Source: Streptomyces sp. DG2A-72 (lineage in GTDB: Bacteria > Actinomycetota > Actinomycetes > Streptomycetales > Streptomycetaceae). Taken from it: 64,000 nt of DNA. The stretch's first letter is position 1. The number at the start of each line of letters is the position of its first letter. Both the position numbers and the translations under genes were made by a program. Shown piece after piece: positions 16,403 to 25,052 of the stretch. The notes beneath the pieces were generated by a model. The model worked only from the letters and a program-made list of their open reading frames with translations. It ran no database searches and was not told the origin of the DNA. Where the stretch lies: contig NZ_JASTLC010000001.1 of NCBI RefSeq assembly GCF_030499575.1, positions 6,162,001-6,226,000 on the forward strand, in the 5' to 3' direction.

Positions 16403-18430
16403 TCAGCCGGCCAGGGCCTCTTTCAGGGTCGGCTGGAGATAGGGGATCAGCGACTTCGCGTAGCCGGCCGTGATGTGGCTGGAGTCGTAGTAGACGATCT
16501 GGTCGGCGATCACCGTCGGGCACACGTTGCTCGCACAGAATGCGGGCAGGGTGTCGATGATCTCGGCGCCGTGGCGCTTGGCCACCTGCTGCTCCATCTC
16601 CCGGTATTCGGGGTACTCGATGGCCTGGTCCTGTGCGGGATTGCAGGCCGAGATGTCGTCGGTGTGGGTGGCAAGACAGTCCGGTACGTTCCTGCCGGGC
16701 TGCGGGCTGTCGGTGAGGTAGACCAGCTTGGCGCCGGTGTCCTCGAAGACCTGGAAGGCCTTTTCGGCGCCGGCCTCCCGCGCCTCGCGGCGGACGCGGT
16801 TGGTGACGACGATGACATCCGGCTTGACCTTCTCGAGTTCCTTGAAGGCCGATTCCCGCCAGCTGTCGCACTCGGAGTACTCGCGGTTCAGCTCGGGGTT
16901 CTTGATGGAGTAGACCTCGGGGGAGCAGCCGCCCTTCGCCATGGTGATGATCCTGGCGTTGAGCTTCTGCCCGATCTCATGGAAGGCGTCGCCCCACTGC
17001 CAGGCGTGGGAGTCCCCGATGACGACGATCGACGTCTTCCCTTCCGGGTCTCCGATGACGCAGTTGTCGCGCATGACGAACTCGGTGACATCGGTGTTGT
17101 CGATGCAGCCGTAGTGGGTCTTGTCCTCGGGAGACTTGGGCAGAGCGCTCTGCGCGACGTTGGAGAGTTTCGTCTGGAGCACGGACTTCTGCACCGAATC
17201 CGGGCCGGAGTAGCCGACCTCTCCATCCGCTGCGACGGCCGTGGTCGAGAGGTTCAGCGGGAGCGCGGTCATGGCGAAGGCCGCGGCAGCGGCGGTGCCC
17301 GCGACGGCTGTGCCGCCGGCGAAGATGCCCTTCCAGGGGCGGGCCACCAGTTGCGCGTTGTTCCGGAAGCGGGCCTCGACCATGTAGTACATGGCGTAGG
17401 CCAGGATCAGCGACAGCGAGGCGACGCGGAAACGGTCCGAGTAGGAGAGTTCGTGGCCCGTGAAGTCCGGCCAGAGGATGAGGACCGGCCAGTGCCAGAG
17501 GTACCAGCCGTAGCTGACGTTGGCGACGGAGTTGAACACCGGGTTGTTCAGCAGCCATTCCGCGCCGAGGCGGGGAGCGGCGCATCCGCCGGCGATGATC
17601 ATGGAAGCGCCCAGTACGGGGCCGGCCACCGCGTATCCCGGCAGCGGGGTTTCCGGGGTGATGAGGAGCGCGGTGCCGATGGCGATGGCGAGTCCGGCCC
17701 AGGACATGAACGCCGCCAGCCCGTGGTTCATGCGGGAGAGAAGCGGGGCACCGAGCGCGAGCAGGATGCCGAAGGCGAGTTCCCAGATGCGGGTGTGGGT
17801 GCCGAAGTATGCGAGGGGCTGATTCGACGCGGTCTGCTGGATGGACAGATACAGTGACCCGCCCACCACGGCCGTGAGGAACAGTCCCACGAGGACGCGG
17901 TTGCGGAAGAGGGCGCGGCTGAGCCAGGCCGTGACGAACAGGACGATCGGCGCGGCGACGTAGAACTGCTCCTCGATGCCCAGCGACCAGAAGTGCTGGT
18001 ACGGGGACTGGGTCCCGTCGTTGGCGAAGTAGTCGGTGCCCGTCTCGACGAGCCGCCAGTTCATGACGCTCAGCGCGGAGGCGAGACCGTCCTCCATGTA
18101 GTCACGGAACCTGAGCGGGCTGCCGTAGACCCACGCCAAGGCCGCCGTAGCGAGGATGACGACTGCCATGCCGGGGGCGAGTCGGCGCATACGACGCGCC
18201 CAGAACTTGCTCAGTGACACCTTGCCGGTCTTGTCGATCTCGGCGAGGAGCTGGCTGCCGATGAGGAAGCCGCTGAGGACGAAGCTGACGTCCACGCCGC
18301 CGTGGATGTCGAGTATGCCGACGTGCATGCTGACCACCATCATGATGGCCACGGCGCGCAGGCCCTGAATGTCCGGCCGGTACTTGCGAAGACGCTCTGT
18401 CTGCGTGGCCGTTGAACGATGGCGGGTCAC
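16403..18430 (-). CDS. OafA-type membrane acyltransferase with C-terminal SGNH domain
   Basis: This 675-residue protein probably transfers acyl (often acetyl) groups to an extracellular glycan. The N-terminal acyltransferase-3 domain (about residues 15-380) begins with YRPDIQGLRAVAIMMVVSMH and has about ten membrane segments. The C-terminal half is an external SGNH domain with GDSHAWQW and DSSHITAGYA. I chose GTG 18430, which follows a GGAGAACC site and leaves 35 bp after the preceding gene. The longer frame would overlap that gene. It is the last gene of the minus-strand polysaccharide operon and is convergent with truA. Confidence 0.88.
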   Translation of the reverse strand: MTRHRSTATQTERLRKYRPDIQGLRAVAIMMVVSMHVGILDIHGGVDVSFVLSGFLIGSQLLAEIDKTGKVSLSKFWARRMRRLAPGMAVVILATAALAWVYGSPLRFRDYMEDGLASALSVMNWRLVETGTDYFANDGTQSPYQHFWSLGIEEQFYVAAPIVLFVTAWLSRALFRNRVLVGLFLTAVVGGSLYLSIQQTASNQPLAYFGTHTRIWELAFGILLALGAPLLSRMNHGLAAFMSWAGLAIAIGTALLITPETPLPGYAVAGPVLGASMIIAGGCAAPRLGAEWLLNNPVFNSVANVSYGWYLWHWPVLILWPDFTGHELSYSDRFRVASLSLILAYAMYYMVEARFRNNAQLVARPWKGIFAGGTAVAGTAAAAAFAMTALPLNLSTTAVAADGEVGYSGPDSVQKSVLQTKLSNVAQSALPKSPEDKTHYGCIDNTDVTEFVMRDNCVIGDPEGKTSIVVIGDSHAWQWGDAFHEIGQKLNARIITMAKGGCSPEVYSIKNPELNREYSECDSWRESAFKELEKVKPDVIVVTNRVRREAREAGAEKAFQVFEDTGAKLVYLTDSPQPGRNVPDCLATHTDDISACNPAQDQAIEYPEYREMEQQVAKRHGAEIIDTLPAFCASNVCPTVIADQIVYYDSSHITAGYAKSLIPYLQPTLKEALAG

Positions 18431-18465
18431 GGTTCTCCAGTAACTGTCCGGGCTGGCCGGCGACT

Positions 18466-19563
18466 TCAGTGGACCGTCGGGCAGGCGACAGCCGTACCGC
18501 TGACGCGCACCCCCTGGGCGGGAATGCGGATGCCGCACGACAGCCGCAGCTGGGCGGGCAGCTCGTTCTGGGCGCCGACGTGCGCATGGCAGCCCACCAC
18601 GACCTCGCGAAGGAACGATTCGCTGCCGATCGAGGAGTCGTGGTCCACCACGGACTCGTGGATCTGGGCGCCCTCGGCCACGGTGACGTTCCCGCCGATG
18701 ATCGAGCGGTCGACGACCACGTGTGCGCCGATGACGGCGTCCGCGCCGATCGTCGAGCCGCCCGTGATGCGGGCGGTCGGGTCGACGGTGGCTGTGGGAT
18801 GGATCAGGGCCTCGGTCGGCCGCTCCACCAGGGGAGACGTCGCCTTGCCGGTGATCAGGTCGGCCGAGCCGTGGACGAAGGCCAGCGGTGTGCCGAGGTC
18901 ACGCCAGTAGTCGTCGGTCGTGTGACCGTAGACGCGCCGCCCCTGGGCGACGAGCTGCGGGAAGGTCTCCTGCTCGACCGAGACCTCGCGGTCGGCCGGG
19001 ATGGCGTCCAGCAGGGACCGGCGGAAGACGTAGCAGCCGGCGTTGATCTGGTCGGTGACGCACTCCTCCTGGGTCTTGGGCTTCTCGAGGAAGGACAGGA
19101 CCCTTCCGGACTCGTCGGTGGGTACGAGGCCGAAGGCGCGCGGGTCCAAGACGCGGGTGAGATACAGAGTCACGTCCGCTTCCCGCGCCTCGTGCTGCTC
19201 CAGGACGTCCCGCAGGTCGAGGCCGGACAGGATGTCGCCGTTGAGGATCAGGACAGGCGCGTCCGCCGGTCCGCGCAGCAGGCGGGCCGCGTTGCGGATG
19301 GCGCCGCCCGTGCCGAGCGGGACGCTCTCGACGGCGTAGGAGATTCGCAGCTCTTGGGAGAAGTCCTTGAACTCCTCCTCGAAGAGGCTGGCGAGATACG
19401 AGGTGGCGAACACCACGTGCTCGACGCCCGCGTCCATCAGCTTGGCTATCTGGTGCCGGATGAAGGACGAGCCGGCGACGTTGAGCAGCGGCTTCGGGGT
19501 GTGGTTCGTCAGGGGGCGCAGGCGGGTTCCCTTGCCGCCCACCAAAATGATGGCTTCTTGCAT
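18466..19563 (-). CDS. mannose-1-phosphate guanylyltransferase (GDP-mannose pyrophosphorylase)
   Basis: A 365-residue sugar nucleotidyltransferase. The N-terminal catalytic domain starts QEAIILVGGKGTRLRPLTNH with the conserved GGxGTRL signature and has PKPLLNVAG and FLEKP blocks. The C-terminal part (about 265-365) is a hexapeptide-repeat left-handed beta helix. Sequence and two-domain layout closely resemble actinobacterial ManB/ManC enzymes such as M. tuberculosis Rv3264c. It should supply GDP-mannose to the neighbouring glycosyltransferase. Spacing of 15 bp to the upstream gene and 35 bp to the downstream one indicates an operon. It is likely a dedicated extra copy. Confidence 0.85.
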   Translation of the reverse strand: MQEAIILVGGKGTRLRPLTNHTPKPLLNVAGSSFIRHQIAKLMDAGVEHVVFATSYLASLFEEEFKDFSQELRISYAVESVPLGTGGAIRNAARLLRGPADAPVLILNGDILSGLDLRDVLEQHEAREADVTLYLTRVLDPRAFGLVPTDESGRVLSFLEKPKTQEECVTDQINAGCYVFRRSLLDAIPADREVSVEQETFPQLVAQGRRVYGHTTDDYWRDLGTPLAFVHGSADLITGKATSPLVERPTEALIHPTATVDPTARITGGSTIGADAVIGAHVVVDRSIIGGNVTVAEGAQIHESVVDHDSSIGSESFLREVVVGCHAHVGAQNELPAQLRLSCGIRIPAQGVRVSGTAVACPTVH

Positions 19564-19578
19564 GATGGCCTCGCTCGG

Positions 19579-20805
19579 TCAGCTGGCGGTGTCGGTACCG
19601 GGGCCTGCGTAGTCAGAGGTGAAGCAGGACTTGATGGCCTTCTCGGTCAGGGGGCGTCCGGCGAAGTCGAGCCGGGAGGCGACCTTGTCGTCGGGCTTGG
19701 AGTTCGGGTCGTCGTCGAAGTAGATCGACCACCAATAGACGCCGCTCATCTGCCGTTCCTGGACGACCTGGCAGACGGCCTCATACCAGTTGGCCTGCAC
19801 CTTGGGGTTGACGGCGCGCTTGGTGTAGAAGTCACCGGGCGCCTTGTAGGCGCCCTTCATCGCGCCGATGCCGGCCTCGGCGATGGTGAGGTTGGGCAGC
19901 GGGCCGGTGGCCTTCTTGTCCAGCCAGTCGTTCCAGCCCTCGACCAGCGTCTCGACGGGTGCGGTGTCCGCCACCTTCACGGGGAAGTAGGCGTCGACGC
20001 CGAGGTGGCTGACCGGCATGTCGATGCGGCCGGAGACGTAGTTGTCCCAGTTGGCGTCGTACGCGACCTCGCCGGAGAAGGCCTTCTCGGCGGAGGCGAC
20101 CAGGGCGTCCCAGCGGGTGTCGCCCTCCATGGAGTTCAGCTCGGTGCCGATGACGAAGGTCGCCGCCTGCTCACTGTCCGCCGCCTTCAGGTACGGCGTC
20201 AGGAACTTCTTGTACGAGGCGAACCAGGCGTCGCGGTCGGCGGGGTCGATGTTGCCGCGCCAGCCGCCGTTGTCCACATCGAGGGACGTCTCGTCCATCA
20301 GCGGCCGTACGGTCGTACGCAGCCCGGCCTCGTGGAAGATCTGCAGGACGCGGGCGAGCCGCTCGGCGGTGGGTGTCTTGCCGCCCCCGCTGATCTTCGT
20401 GGAGTCGAGGTCGCCGGTGAAGAAGGGGAAGCTCACGCTGACGGAGTTGGCGTGCAGGCCGACGAGATAGTCGGAGTGCAGTTTCGCCTGTTTCTCCACG
20501 TAGTCGAGGGCATGCTTGGGGTTGTCCTCCCAGTAGAGCTGGACGCCCCACTGCGGCATGCCCTCCTTCCACTCCTTGTCCACCTTGGCGATCTCCGCCG
20601 TGGCCGGGGTCGACGTACCTGCGGCGGTGCCGGCCGAGGGGGCCTTCGACTTTCCGGCGTCCTCGCCCTTCAGCACGACGTCGGGCAGGAGTGAACCGGA
20701 CTCCCAGCGCAGCGGGTGGTCACCGGCAACGAAGGGGACCGCGATCACGAAGGAGATGACGGATACGGGCAGCACGGCAAGCAGAGGCAAGCGGGCGCGC
20801 TTCAT
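19579..20805 (-). CDS. membrane-anchored GH113-type glycoside hydrolase
   Basis: A 408-residue protein with an N-terminal hydrophobic anchor or signal (residues 5-26), a 50-residue Ala/Thr/Ser-rich linker, and a TIM-barrel hydrolase domain resembling GH113 beta-mannanases. Likely catalytic residues are Glu222 in FVIGTELNSMEG (acid/base) and Glu310 in NLTIAEAGIGAM (nucleophile). GVYWWSIYFD near the C-terminus is also family-like. It acts outside the cell, probably trimming or releasing the polymer made by the glycosyltransferase 21 bp upstream. Specificity for mannan is inferred from family and context. Confidence 0.75.
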   Translation of the reverse strand: MKRARLPLLAVLPVSVISFVIAVPFVAGDHPLRWESGSLLPDVVLKGEDAGKSKAPSAGTAAGTSTPATAEIAKVDKEWKEGMPQWGVQLYWEDNPKHALDYVEKQAKLHSDYLVGLHANSVSVSFPFFTGDLDSTKISGGGKTPTAERLARVLQIFHEAGLRTTVRPLMDETSLDVDNGGWRGNIDPADRDAWFASYKKFLTPYLKAADSEQAATFVIGTELNSMEGDTRWDALVASAEKAFSGEVAYDANWDNYVSGRIDMPVSHLGVDAYFPVKVADTAPVETLVEGWNDWLDKKATGPLPNLTIAEAGIGAMKGAYKAPGDFYTKRAVNPKVQANWYEAVCQVVQERQMSGVYWWSIYFDDDPNSKPDDKVASRLDFAGRPLTEKAIKSCFTSDYAGPGTDTAS

Positions 20806-20826
20806 GAGGTGTCGGTCTCTTCCGGG

Positions 20827-22278
20827 TCAGGCGGGCTTGGCGATGACGACGAACTTGTTCTCCTCGCGGCGGATGAACTTCCACAGGCCCTTGATGCCGC
20901 CGATCCCCTCGATGAGGGAGAAGAGGGGGAGCATGAGGATCACCGCGAAGGGCTCCCACCACTTGCGCCTGCCGTTCGCGGAGGCGATCGCGTTGAGCCG
21001 CAGCCCTTCCCAGTAGGCCCAGATCACATAGGCGAAGCTGATCGACCACAGCACGACCACCGACTGGGTCACGGGCGAGGTGTTCATGTCGCCGATGAAC
21101 CAGGCCAGGAAGAGCACCGTGCCGACGTGCTGCAGCGGGCCGAGGATCCAGCTCGTCACGCAGATGGTGAGGAACCAGCGGTAGCGCAGCGGCACCTTGC
21201 GGTTGAAGCAGAGGGCGACCAGGCCCCAGGCCCAGCGCTCGCGCTGCTTGATGAAGTCCTTGGAGTTGGCCGGCGAGGCGCCGTAGCAGCGGCCGTTGAA
21301 CCAGTCGCTGCGGCCCGGGTAGATACGGCAGAAGGTCAGGGCCAGCCGGGCGTCCTCGACGATCTCCTTGGGGCCGAAGTCCCAGCCGATCTCGGCCTCG
21401 ATGGAGGCGCGGATGACGAGGAGTTCGCCGTGTACGCCGGCGGCCGGTGTGCCGAGTCCCGTGAAGGCGCGGAACCGCGCGATGTCGTCCGCCGGGCGGA
21501 TGGCGTCGGCGAACCAGGTGAACATGCTCACCGCGTTCTCGCGCGGGTAGGTCAGGATGCCCTGCGCCATGTGCTTGACCTCTTCGGGGGTCGCGCGCCG
21601 CTGGCGGTTGATGAACTGGGCGAGGGACGCCGCGGTGTCCGGGCCGACGCCCGTGTCGTCGTCCATGTGCAGCACCCAGACGTTCTCCAGCGCCTCGCCC
21701 TCCTCGATGCGCAGCTCGTGGGCGTAGTTGTTGGCGCGGGCCTTGAACCGGGTGCCGTTCTGGGTCTCGTAGGCCTTCGGGACCGTGACCACACGGATGA
21801 GGGGGCTGGTCGCCGCCAGTGCGTCGATCCGCTCGGCGGCCTCGCAGCCCTCCTCGGTGAGGACGTCCACCCGCATGTACGGGAACCACTCGGGGAGGTG
21901 TTCCACATAGGACAGGACGGAACGTTCCAGCGCGGGGTAGGTGTCGTGCCGGCCGATGGTGGGCACGAGCGTGATCAGGAAATCCTGCTCCACCAGGGCG
22001 GGCGGGGTCATCAGATGCGCCTTGCGGGCCCGGCGGCGGATCAGGATGAAGCCCTGAATGGACACGAGTACACCCGGGACGGGCAGGGCCCAGGCGATGG
22101 TGATCAGCCAGGCCAGCGGTGAGTCGGAGGGTGTGTACGACCAGAGACTGAAGGCGAGCAGCCCTACCAGCGGGATGAGGAACGGCAAAATCCCCGGCCG
22201 CCAAGCCGCGGTGCGCTTGGCCAGTTTCTGATTGTGCCGCGAGTGCGGCACACCCCCGTCGACCAGTGTCGATGCCAT
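20827..22278 (-). CDS. Egh-type membrane glycosyltransferase, family GT2
   Basis: A 483-residue processive-looking glycosyltransferase with two N-terminal membrane helices (about residues 25-75), a cytosolic GT2 domain and three or more C-terminal helices. Motifs are PTIGRHDTYPALERSV, GTRFKARANNYAHELR, the metal-binding LHMDDDTG, QGILTYPREN, the ED acceptor region EIVEDARLAL and the QRERWAWGL equivalent of Q/RxxRW. This arrangement matches the Egh/BRE-3 type beta-1,4-mannosyltransferase family. I chose ATG 22278 with GGGGAG upstream; an in-frame GTG at 22359 would add 27 residues. It heads the tight minus-strand operon. Confidence 0.82.
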   Translation of the reverse strand: MASTLVDGGVPHSRHNQKLAKRTAAWRPGILPFLIPLVGLLAFSLWSYTPSDSPLAWLITIAWALPVPGVLVSIQGFILIRRRARKAHLMTPPALVEQDFLITLVPTIGRHDTYPALERSVLSYVEHLPEWFPYMRVDVLTEEGCEAAERIDALAATSPLIRVVTVPKAYETQNGTRFKARANNYAHELRIEEGEALENVWVLHMDDDTGVGPDTAASLAQFINRQRRATPEEVKHMAQGILTYPRENAVSMFTWFADAIRPADDIARFRAFTGLGTPAAGVHGELLVIRASIEAEIGWDFGPKEIVEDARLALTFCRIYPGRSDWFNGRCYGASPANSKDFIKQRERWAWGLVALCFNRKVPLRYRWFLTICVTSWILGPLQHVGTVLFLAWFIGDMNTSPVTQSVVVLWSISFAYVIWAYWEGLRLNAIASANGRRKWWEPFAVILMLPLFSLIEGIGGIKGLWKFIRREENKFVVIAKPA

Positions 22279-22533
22279 GACGACTGCGGAACTCCCCGTG
22301 AGATGGGTGGTGCGTTGAGGCAGCGACAGATCTCGGCCGCGGCGCGACGAGCGCACCACGGCACCTTCCCTATGGGATCCCCACCCCTCAACGCCCTGCT
22401 GGCGTAAAAATCGGCCAATCGCCGCTCAGATGCCCCCCCAGGCGTCCAGAACCATTGGCCGAACAGGAGCACGATCCTGGCATACGTGCCCGAGGCATGG
22501 AACCATTGTGAGGAAGATGTGTTTAAAAGTTAA
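22279..22533. other. 255-bp spacer between GH26 gene and GT2 operon
   Basis: No gene is supported here. It should hold the promoter of the glycosyltransferase operon on the minus strand. It includes an unusually A+T-rich patch at 22519-22533. Read on the minus strand the patch is ATTAACTTTTAAAC, which resembles a patch upstream of the HAMP-protein gene at 26303-26319. Confidence 0.5.
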
Positions 22534-23907
22534 TCAAGCGAACTCTTGTGCCGTGATCACGCGGGAGGAGTGGTACGTCCGTTTCACGTCGTCTGTGGTG
22601 TTCTTCTTCCGCGGCTCGGACACGTTGTCGTACGACAGCGCCTGCCCCCACACCGTCCACAGCACCCACGGCGTCCTGACCAGGGTCTTGGGCTGTGCGG
22701 CGTTGAGCGGGACATGGAAGGACTCGGAGACGATCCGGGGCCTTCGGTACTTTTCCAGACCGCGGTACCACACCTCGGTCCAGGCTCCGCCGCCGAACGG
22801 CTCGGCCGGGGTGTCGCTGTAGTCGTCGACGCCGACGATGTCGACGTGACGTCCGCCGGGGTAGTAGGGCCCGGGGGTGCGGCCGTAGGAGCCGTTCCAG
22901 GAGTTCGGGGACCAGACGAAGATCAGGTTGTGCAGGCCGCGGCGGTGTACGAGGTAGTCGTATGTCACATGCCACAGCTTGCGGAAGGCCGCCGGGTCCT
23001 GCCCGGCCCACCAGAAGCCACGACCCGGTGCGGTGTTCATCTCGTGGTACGGCCGCAGCAGCACGGGTACGCCCTGGTCGGCGAGGTAGCCCAGGTGGTC
23101 CGCGAGATAGGCGAGGTCTCGCAGCAGGGCCCGGTGCTCGGTGGTGCCCCGGCTGACCACCCGGGCGAACCAGCGGGGGTCCTGCGCGGCGGGCGAGTTG
23201 CGGTGCAGGGTCTGCGGGAAGCCCTTGACGGGGCTGCCCGGGTAGGGCTGGTGGAAGGAGAACCCGACCAGGCCCGCCGGGGCACCGCCGTTGTGCGGCA
23301 GGGACACCTCGGCTCCGGTCGCGCACTCCTGATGCGTGCCCGAGGGGCGGTACGAGCCGTCGGCCACCCTGGGCAGGCCCGCCCACACGCCGACGGCGAG
23401 GTCCACGGCGTCCTCGACGTACCCCCAGTGGCGGCGGCAGCCCGGCCAGTCGCCGGAGTAGGAGCGGGACTGACCCACCGCCCAGCCGGGCTGGCCGTAG
23501 CCGGGGCCGAGGTCCAGCTCCACGAAGCCGGGCAGGCGGCCGGTGATGTCGCGGGCCTTGCGGTAGTAGTAGCCCGGAGGCTTGGTGCCCCGGTAGTCGC
23601 CGTACTGGGCGTTGTACCGCTCGTTGTGCAGCTCCACGTGCTGGCCGATCACCGTGCGGCTCGGCCGGCCGCGGCGGGCGGTGTTCTCCAGGTTCGCGAG
23701 CATCGCGTACACCCGGCGTGCCTCGGGGGTGGCCTTCGGGTCACGGTCCCGCAGATCGGTCGGCACCGGCCGGGGCGCGGCCTCGCCGTCCTCCTGGTCG
23801 GGCCAGGCCCACACTGCCAGCGGGGCCAGCACGGCGGTGCCTGCGGCGGCCCCTATCAGCTGGATCCGGCCTCGCATTCGCACGGCCCTCGTCCCCCTCC
23901 CCGACAT
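22534..23907 (-). CDS. secreted GH26-type beta-mannanase
   Basis: A 457-residue protein with an N-terminal hydrophobic signal or anchor (about 14-34) and a GH26 catalytic domain. Glu289 in LLRPYHEMNT is the expected acid/base. Glu395 in RIVSESFHVP is the expected nucleophile, and the spacing of about 106 residues fits the family. HNLIFVWSPNSW and YYPGGRHVDIVGVDDY are also GH26-like. ATG 23877 is an alternative start, ten residues in. It lies 255 bp upstream of the glycosyltransferase on the same strand, and probably edits or degrades mannan at the cell surface. Confidence 0.8.
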   Translation of the reverse strand: MSGRGTRAVRMRGRIQLIGAAAGTAVLAPLAVWAWPDQEDGEAAPRPVPTDLRDRDPKATPEARRVYAMLANLENTARRGRPSRTVIGQHVELHNERYNAQYGDYRGTKPPGYYYRKARDITGRLPGFVELDLGPGYGQPGWAVGQSRSYSGDWPGCRRHWGYVEDAVDLAVGVWAGLPRVADGSYRPSGTHQECATGAEVSLPHNGGAPAGLVGFSFHQPYPGSPVKGFPQTLHRNSPAAQDPRWFARVVSRGTTEHRALLRDLAYLADHLGYLADQGVPVLLRPYHEMNTAPGRGFWWAGQDPAAFRKLWHVTYDYLVHRRGLHNLIFVWSPNSWNGSYGRTPGPYYPGGRHVDIVGVDDYSDTPAEPFGGGAWTEVWYRGLEKYRRPRIVSESFHVPLNAAQPKTLVRTPWVLWTVWGQALSYDNVSEPRKKNTTDDVKRTYHSSRVITAQEFA

Positions 23908-24002
23908 GACGTGGGGTGATTGTCTCCCGGTGCGGGGACCTCCGGCGGGCGGGGCAGGCGCTACTCGTTTGCCGGGGACTGTTTCGTTGGCGGGTGCGGG
24001 TT

Positions 24003-24044
24003 CGTCGTGGCTTGTCGCGCAGTTCCCCGCGCCCCTTTGGGGCG
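24003..24044 (+). repeat. GC-rich intergenic repeat, copy C
   Basis: A 42-nt perfect match to copy B at 15437-15478, including the terminal CGCCCC-TTT-GGGGCG hairpin. It lies between the GH26 gene and the lipoprotein gene, both on the minus strand. Confidence 0.8.
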
Positions 24045-24072
24045 TTGTTCGCCGCCGGTGTGCATGTCGTAC

Positions 24073-25038
24073 TCAGTCCTGCGACCAGGTCCTCAGGAGA
24101 TCGCCGAGGGCGTCCGCGGTTTCGTCGGCGTCGGGGCCGTCGTCCCGGGCGTCGGGGGCCAGTTCCACGTGGAGGAACGTGGCGTGCCGGCGCTCCGCGG
24201 ACCTGCCCTGGACGTTCGAGGTGCCCTCCAGCGGGCAGCGTGCCGACCAGCCCCGGCAGACGCGCAGACCTTCCGCCTCCAGACGGTCGGCCAGCGCCGA
24301 TGCCTCGCCTGACGTGCTCTGCGCCGCGCCGCCGGAGACGATGGCCTCGTAGGGGCGCTCGGACGTCTCGGCGAAGCCGTGGAGTTGGAGACCGGGCACA
24401 CCGCGCTTCTGGAGCTCGACGACGATGGAGTGGAAGGCGCTGTCCTCGCGGTGGGCGACGTCCGCGGCGTCCGCACGGCCGGCGCGGCGGTGGGCGCCGG
24501 CCACGACGAGTGCGCCCGAGGGGGCGTCCTCCAGCAGCCGGACGCCGAGTGCCTCGGTGTCGCGGTCGGAGACCGGGTGCGGCACCTGTACGTTCCAGCG
24601 CACCGCGGAGTCCGCGGTCAGGTAGAGGCGGCCCCAGCTCGCGGCCTCGCCGTCCGGCCGCAGGGCGGCGACCTCGTCGTAACGGCGGCCGGAGTCGGTG
24701 TCGGTGAGGCGGGTGACGCCGAGGCCGAGGGGGGCGAGCAGGCGCTCGGCCTTCTCCGCGTCGCCGTCCAGCAGACGACCTACGCCGCGCGCCAGCTGTT
24801 CGCGTCGGGCTGCGCCGGGCGGTGTGTAGGAGGCGTCGGGCTCGAGGTCGGCCGTATACGTGAGGATCCGGCTGCGGAGGTCCACCAGCTCCCGAGCCTG
24901 CGGAACCGAACCTTCAGTGGCCTCGGGTGTTGTCGTCTGGCAGCCGGCCAGCGCCACGATCAAAACCCCTTGGGTAAGAATGCGAGCGAAACGTGACTGT
25001 CCTGTGACGGCAATGACCGATTGAGCTGTGAGGCCCAT
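24073..25038 (-). CDS. putative lipoprotein of unknown function beside the PGA genes
   Basis: A 321-residue protein with an N-terminal lipoprotein signal ending in LIVALAGC, so it is probably anchored outside the membrane. The rest has no domain I can name with certainty. Two conserved-looking blocks, VPHPVSDRDTEAL and FHSIVVELQKRGVPGLQLHG with a later YEAIVSGG, faintly recall phage-type poly-gamma-glutamate hydrolases or N-formylglutamate amidohydrolases. That is speculative. I chose ATG 25038. ATG 25059 would run into the divergent capA-like gene, whose start lies only 14 bp away. Confidence 0.6.
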   Translation of the reverse strand: MGLTAQSVIAVTGQSRFARILTQGVLIVALAGCQTTTPEATEGSVPQARELVDLRSRILTYTADLEPDASYTPPGAARREQLARGVGRLLDGDAEKAERLLAPLGLGVTRLTDTDSGRRYDEVAALRPDGEAASWGRLYLTADSAVRWNVQVPHPVSDRDTEALGVRLLEDAPSGALVVAGAHRRAGRADAADVAHREDSAFHSIVVELQKRGVPGLQLHGFAETSERPYEAIVSGGAAQSTSGEASALADRLEAEGLRVCRGWSARCPLEGTSNVQGRSAERRHATFLHVELAPDARDDGPDADETADALGDLLRTWSQD

Positions 25039-25052
25039 GTGAGTATGGCGCG

